Positions 60,263 to 64,000 of a stretch of DNA of 64,000 nucleotides are shown here, piece after piece. Under the pieces are notes generated by a model. The model searched no databases, was not told the origin of the DNA, and saw only the letters and a list, made by a program, of their open reading frames with translations. The stretch comes from an uncultured Anaerolineae bacterium (GTDB taxonomy: Bacteria; Chloroflexota; Anaerolineae; Aggregatilineales; Phototrophicaceae), in the NCBI GenBank assembly GCA_934216615.1, contig CAKQCB010000002.1, forward strand, positions 372,001-436,000, read 5' to 3'. The position numbers and the translations under genes are program-made. Numbering within the stretch: position 1 is the first letter of the stretch; every line of letters begins with the position of its first letter.

Positions 60263-60886
60263 CTAACGTTCTTCTTCAAGCGGGGTATATAAATCTTGTA
60301 ATCCATACTGGGCGATGATCTCTTGAAAACGTGCATGAATCTTCGCGATATACGTGAGGTTATCAGCAAGAGGGACGCGCATATCATAAGCGTCTTCGCC
60401 GTCTTTCGCATAATAACGGGGTTTCACACCCTGAATTTCAAAATCATATTTTTTATACAGGTTTTGGGCGACGGTATTGCTCACACGGACTTCCAACACG
60501 ATATAATCTGAGTTCAGGACAATCGCTTTTTCAAGCATCCCCACCAACAAGATTTCGCCCCATCCCCGCCCGCGATAGTCTGGATGCGTGGCAATCGTGC
60601 TGATGTGCCCTTCGCCAGCAATACTCCATAAACCGCCATAGCCTACAATGTGACCGTTCGGTTCGTTCGGCGCGCTGAAACCGCGTCGTAATCGTCGCAA
60701 AAAAGAGCCTTTTTCCGCGTCTTCATCCCCTTGAACAACTTCCAGCACACACATATGACTGTAAGTTGATTCGGTGATCTCAAATGCGTAGGAACGCGCG
60801 GCCCAAGGTGGATTAAATGAAAGTTGATCAATTTCACCCACAGCAGGAATATCTACAACTTGCATACGCCGTAACACGAGGGTCAT
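60263..60886 (-). CDS. rimI: Ribosomal-protein-alanine N-acetyltransferase, RimI-like
   Basis: 207 aa GNAT. The acetyl-CoA loop is HPDYRGRGWGEILL, with the RimI block STIATHPDYRGRG and VLEVRVSNTVAQNLYKKYDFEIQGVKPRYYA. RimI acetylates the N-terminal Ala of S18 and related substrates. An insertion at about 52-78 (QGDEDAEKGSF onward) and a ~40-residue C-terminal tail exceed the usual ~150 aa, so partner or substrate range may differ. Its start overlaps the tsaB stop by 4 bases, and tsaB-rimI pairing is common. Confidence 0.88.
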   Translation of the reverse strand: MTLVLRRMQVVDIPAVGEIDQLSFNPPWAARSYAFEITESTYSHMCVLEVVQGDEDAEKGSFLRRLRRGFSAPNEPNGHIVGYGGLWSIAGEGHISTIATHPDYRGRGWGEILLVGMLEKAIVLNSDYIVLEVRVSNTVAQNLYKKYDFEIQGVKPRYYAKDGEDAYDMRVPLADNLTYIAKIHARFQEIIAQYGLQDLYTPLEEER

Positions 60887-61581
60887 GGAGTTTCTTTATC
60901 TTTAGTCTTTAAATAAACAGGCATCACCTGCGCAGATGGGAATTTTTCTAAACGCGCTTCAGGCTCTATATCACGCACTTGACGTAACGCTTCTTCGGCT
61001 AAAAAGCCAGCGCGACGTAAGCCAAAAGCAGGCGGCGCAATCACGATAGATTTACCCTTTGCCTTTTCCGCTTTGATGGCATCAACAACATCTTCATTGA
61101 TCTCACCTGAGATCATCGTCGTGCCTTCTATTTGCGCGAGCATCTCTGACCATTCCGAAAGCGCAGGTTCTGTTTTAGGCGACCACTGCCCTTTGCGTGT
61201 GAACTCAAAAGACTGCCAGATCACACGCCCGCGCCCTGCTTGGATCACGCCAATCAACTGCCGTGATAACGTAGGCTGAGCAACTGCCAGAATATCGAGC
61301 GACGACAGCGCGATCAAAGGTAGTTGGCGCGCGCTTGCAATCGCTTTGGCGAAAGACACGCCAACCCGTAACCCTGTATAAGAACCCGGGCCTGTACATA
61401 CAGCGACTTCGGTTAAATCCGCGACTTCGATGCCCGCCTTGACAAAAAGTGCTTCCGTCTCTGAAGCGAGCGTGAGTGTATGATTATTTGGGCTGTACCA
61501 TGACGATTCAGCCAGTATTTGTTTTCCATTGTGTAACGCAATACTGATGTATTGTGTTGCTGTATCAATTGCTAAAAGCAT
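60883..61581 (-). CDS. tsaB: tRNA threonylcarbamoyladenosine biosynthesis protein TsaB
   Basis: 232 aa. AIDTATQYISIAL opens the ASKHA fold; VCTGPGSYTGLRVGVSFAKAIA is the TsaB signature. It partners with TsaD and TsaE to make t6A37 in ANN-decoding tRNAs. It follows tsaE by 27 bases and overlaps rimI. tsaD is not in the window. Confidence 0.96.
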   Translation of the reverse strand: MLLAIDTATQYISIALHNGKQILAESSWYSPNNHTLTLASETEALFVKAGIEVADLTEVAVCTGPGSYTGLRVGVSFAKAIASARQLPLIALSSLDILAVAQPTLSRQLIGVIQAGRGRVIWQSFEFTRKGQWSPKTEPALSEWSEMLAQIEGTTMISGEINEDVVDAIKAEKAKGKSIVIAPPAFGLRRAGFLAEEALRQVRDIEPEARLEKFPSAQVMPVYLKTKDKETP

Positions 61582-61608
61582 AGGTATGATTTTTCCAGTA
61601 TCAAGTCA

Positions 61609-62109
61609 TTATAAACCGAATGACACACCACGAAATTCCGATAATAAGTCTTCGTACCGTGAGCCTACCGCCTCAAACACAAAATTGCGACGTGTCACTT
61701 CTAAGATGCGAATCTCTATCCAGAGTCTTTCTTTTGGAAGTGCTGTTTGAATCACTTCCGGCCATTCAAAAATGACAGGCCCACGCTTGCTCAAGACATC
61801 CTCTAGGCCAATGCCTTCAGCATCATCTGCACTCTGCAAGCGATAACAATCCAAGTGAAACAAAATTTGTTTATCTTTTTTGCGGCGATGTTCATGAATC
61901 AAGTTAAACGTAGGACTGGTTACAGGGGTCAATGCTCCCCAGCCAATGCCGATGCCTGCTGAGAACACTGTCTTACCAGCGCCCATATCGCCAGAGAGAC
62001 AAATAACATCCCCCGGCGTGAGTAAGGTCCCAAGACGTGTTCCTAAGCGATGCGTTTGTTCTGCGCTGTAACTGATGATATCCAATTCGCCTTCCCTAAG
62101 GATCGGCAC
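61609..62109 (-). CDS. tsaE: tRNA threonylcarbamoyladenosine ATPase TsaE
   Basis: 166 aa. Walker A SGDMGAGKT, then the SPTFNLIHEH block and HLDCYRL, diagnostic of TsaE. The start is a judgement: GTG 62109 has GGGGAG 6 bases upstream, while the longer frame starts at TTG 62136 and a TTG further in has GGGAAGG close by. First gene of the tsaE-tsaB-rimI operon. Confidence 0.92.
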   Translation of the reverse strand: MPILREGELDIISYSAEQTHRLGTRLGTLLTPGDVICLSGDMGAGKTVFSAGIGIGWGALTPVTSPTFNLIHEHRRKKDKQILFHLDCYRLQSADDAEGIGLEDVLSKRGPVIFEWPEVIQTALPKERLWIEIRILEVTRRNFVFEAVGSRYEDLLSEFRGVSFGL

Positions 62110-62251
62110 ACTCAACTCCCCACAGATCAATGACAAAATTCTTCAGCATTATACACTAAGCTCACACGCGCTTAGCGCTCCCTATTTAAAATAGCTTGAA
62201 TGTCCTATGGGCATTTATTGAATGAAAATTCACTATAGAGTAACATCTGCT

Positions 62252-62295
62252 CATCTTCTTAACCCTGCATTGCAGAGCATCTTTTTAAGAAGATG
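62252..62295 (+). promoter_or_regulatory. 11-bp inverted repeat upstream of the sensor gene
   Basis: CATCTTCTTAA (62252-62262) and TTAAGAAGATG (62285-62295) with a 22-base loop containing GCATTGC. It lies 34 bases before the sensor start and may be a leader hairpin or operator. No function can be assigned. Confidence 0.35.
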
Positions 62296-62329
62296 TTTTC
62301 GCTCATTATCATTAAAAAGTCATTATCAT

Positions 62330-64000
62330 ATGGGACTGTTCACTAACTGGGGTATTCGACGGCGACTTTTTTTTATTGTATTCGCAATTGTTGGTTTAGG
62401 GATTGGTACCTCTCTAATTATTATTGCCAATGCAACAATCTCCACAATCACAGAACAAACACGCATCTCGCAACAAAGCCAAATTAATAGTATTTCCAGC
62501 GCGTTGAGCGGTCAGCTTGAAGGCGTAACCCGTGTGAATGACGCGCTTGCGGCCTATATTCAGGCATCGCCCCGTCAAAACATTGGCGTGCTTTGGGACA
62601 CGGTGAATCAGTTTTTTGCGCAAACGCCGGGTGGGTTTACACGGGTGGGCTTTAACCGTGTGATGGATGAAACCCGCAACCGAACCTATCTTTTCCGCGA
62701 ACCTACAGGCACCAATACCACGACCCCATTCACATTGATGTTTACGGAAAGTTATCCCAGTAACGGCTTAGAAGTCATGCAAAATGCCGTACAAAATGAA
62801 ATCTACTGGGTTGGCCCGACCACAGGTTACTTTGCCCAAAACGATGATCGCATGATGATCGCCGCGCGTCGTTTTCCATGGAACGGGGCAGAGGGCCTCA
62901 TCTGGGTGGAAGTGAGTACGCAGGCCATCCAAGATATTTTCACAAATTTATTAGAAACGGGCATCCTCAGCAGTAACAGCAACTATGTTTTGGTTTCGGG
63001 TACAGGTGAATATATCGCCTCTTACAGCCCGGGCGCATTAAGTCCTTTACGCACAACCCGTGTGAATGAAGATGCACTGGTCGAATTTTCACAACAGTTA
63101 AATGCGCTGACAAACCCCATCACACAACTAAGCACAACCCCCTTCTCTGAAGGGACAAGTGTATATGCCAGCAGCAGCCCTGTTTTTTATACCAATTGGA
63201 AAGTTTATTCTTTAACCCCCACCAGTTTGATCGACTCTACGATTGGTCAAAGTATCCTCAGCGCCATCTTCATCACCATTGGCGGGTTAGGCGTCTTGGG
63301 GATCACGCTCAGCCAATTTGTGAAGTCGAACGTGTCGCAACCGTTGGATGAACTCGCGTTAGCCGCGCAGGAAATCGGCTCGGGCGATATGCGCTATCAA
63401 ATTCGCTATCGTCAACGTGGGGATGAAATCGGACGTTTGGCATACGCGCTGGAAGAAATGAAGAATAACATCGCGGACTCTTACGAATCCCTTTCGGTGT
63501 GGAGCCGTACCCTCGAAAACCGTGTGAAAGAGCGCACACACGAAGCGGAAACCGCCCGTGAAGAAGCACAAGAGAACGCGCAAATCGCCGCCGCCGCCGC
63601 GCAAGAACTCATGACGGTCTATGACTTTTCGCTGTTTGTATTGGGGGGTGTCAGCTTATCTCATGTGTTGGAACGGTTGATTGAACGTACTCCACACTTG
63701 GTACGGGCGGATTACTGCTCAGTATGGTTGCTCGAAAATGATGAGCAAACCCTGCGCCTTGCGGCATCAAGCACAGGGTTACAACATCTCAACCGTCGTA
63801 TTGATATTCGCGATGGGTTAGGCGGTCATGTCGTCCGTACAGGACATTCTTTACGGGTGAGCGATTATCATGAGTGGGAAAAACGGTTGGGCTGGTTAGC
63901 TCCAACTATGCACCGTGCGCTGGCTGTCCCCTTCTTATATCAAGGCAAAACGATTGGTGCGCTGATCGCCGGACGCTCTGAAAATATGGTGGCCTTCGAT
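62330..64000 (+). CDS. Membrane sensor protein with HAMP and GAF domains, 3'-truncated
   Basis: The frame from ATG 62330 stays open to the window end (557 codons seen). Transmembrane helix about 13-34, an extracellular ligand-binding region of about 265 residues (dCache or CHASE-like in size), a second helix about 305-325, HAMP about 327-380 (NVSQPLDELALAAQEIGSGD), a Glu/Ala coiled coil about 385-425, then GAF from about 430 with RADYCSVWLLEN and GLGGHVVRTG. A histidine kinase or diguanylate cyclase output probably follows outside the window. No ribosome-binding site is visible before the ATG. Confidence 0.85.
   Translation, partial: MGLFTNWGIRRRLFFIVFAIVGLGIGTSLIIIANATISTITEQTRISQQSQINSISSALSGQLEGVTRVNDALAAYIQASPRQNIGVLWDTVNQFFAQTPGGFTRVGFNRVMDETRNRTYLFREPTGTNTTTPFTLMFTESYPSNGLEVMQNAVQNEIYWVGPTTGYFAQNDDRMMIAARRFPWNGAEGLIWVEVSTQAIQDIFTNLLETGILSSNSNYVLVSGTGEYIASYSPGALSPLRTTRVNEDALVEFSQQLNALTNPITQLSTTPFSEGTSVYASSSPVFYTNWKVYSLTPTSLIDSTIGQSILSAIFITIGGLGVLGITLSQFVKSNVSQPLDELALAAQEIGSGDMRYQIRYRQRGDEIGRLAYALEEMKNNIADSYESLSVWSRTLENRVKERTHEAETAREEAQENAQIAAAAAQELMTVYDFSLFVLGGVSLSHVLERLIERTPHLVRADYCSVWLLENDEQTLRLAASSTGLQHLNRRIDIRDGLGGHVVRTGHSLRVSDYHEWEKRLGWLAPTMHRALAVPFLYQGKTIGALIAGRSENMVAFD

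Noticed and set aside
1..64000. tRNA, rRNA, transposase, phage or integron genes
   Set aside because: I scanned for T-arm motifs, transposase-type proteins and phage proteins and found none I can support; a covariance-model scan would be needed to exclude a diverged tRNA.

Overview
The window looks like ordinary chromosome from a free-living Chloroflexota bacterium, probably Anaerolineae-like. This rests on gene style rather than a marker gene: mid-range GC, many exported or lipid-anchored proteins with Thr/Pro-rich linkers, LysM, FAS1 and putative-Ig (He_PIG) repeats, a sortase, a DUF2254 membrane protein, F420/FMN luciferase-like oxidoreductase, liv-type and dpp-type ABC transporters, and a T-box in front of trpS. 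No rRNA, tRNA, CRISPR array, prophage or transposase gene was found. Genes are densely packed on both strands and many convergent pairs share a terminator hairpin.

Layout. 0-6 kb: 5'-truncated MFS pump, sortase, lytic transglycosylase, zinc-ribbon membrane protein. 5.4-12.2 kb: TetR regulator divergent from a cytochrome P450 with palindromes between them, a GNAT/exported hydrolase pair, and a hydantoinase/LLM oxidoreductase pair. 12.4-17.3 kb: GNAT, exported propeller-like protein, doubly anchored lipoprotein, DinB-like protein, MFS transporter. 17.35-18.35 kb: an array of ~188-bp palindromic repeats, then a strong promoter and a structured leader with an intrinsic terminator in front of metG. 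20-27 kb: He_PIG repeat protein, DUF2254 protein, esterase, and an AAA+/VWA chelatase-like pair that appears to be joined by -1 frameshifting at a run of nine A. 27-31 kb: methyltransferase, DUF883-like protein, EthD-like protein, and xpt-guaA (xanthine to XMP to GMP). 31-41.6 kb: small hypothetical plus GNAT, methylmalonate-semialdehyde dehydrogenase, LysM/propeller protein, FAS1 protein, PduO-type cobalamin adenosyltransferase, a three-gene operon of unknown role, and an exported hydrolase. 41.8-50.9 kb: duplicated methyltransferases, livM-livG-livF without livH or livK, a small ATPase, a WecA/TagO-like transferase, a winged-helix/FHA protein, and a polytopic glycosyltransferase-like protein. 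51-56 kb: Trp T-box and trpS, two DUF4177-like paralogues (one frameshifted), LysM lipoprotein, cation efflux protein and SDR. 56.3-60.2 kb: peptide-type ABC transporter whose binding protein is circularly permuted. 60.2-64 kb: tsaE-tsaB-rimI (t6A synthesis and S18 acetylation) and a truncated HAMP/GAF sensor.

The strongest unusual observations are the circularly permuted family-5 solute-binding protein (56368-58035), the frameshift-linked AAA+/VWA chelatase gene (24696-26764), and the metG leader with two mutually exclusive folds (18081-18345).
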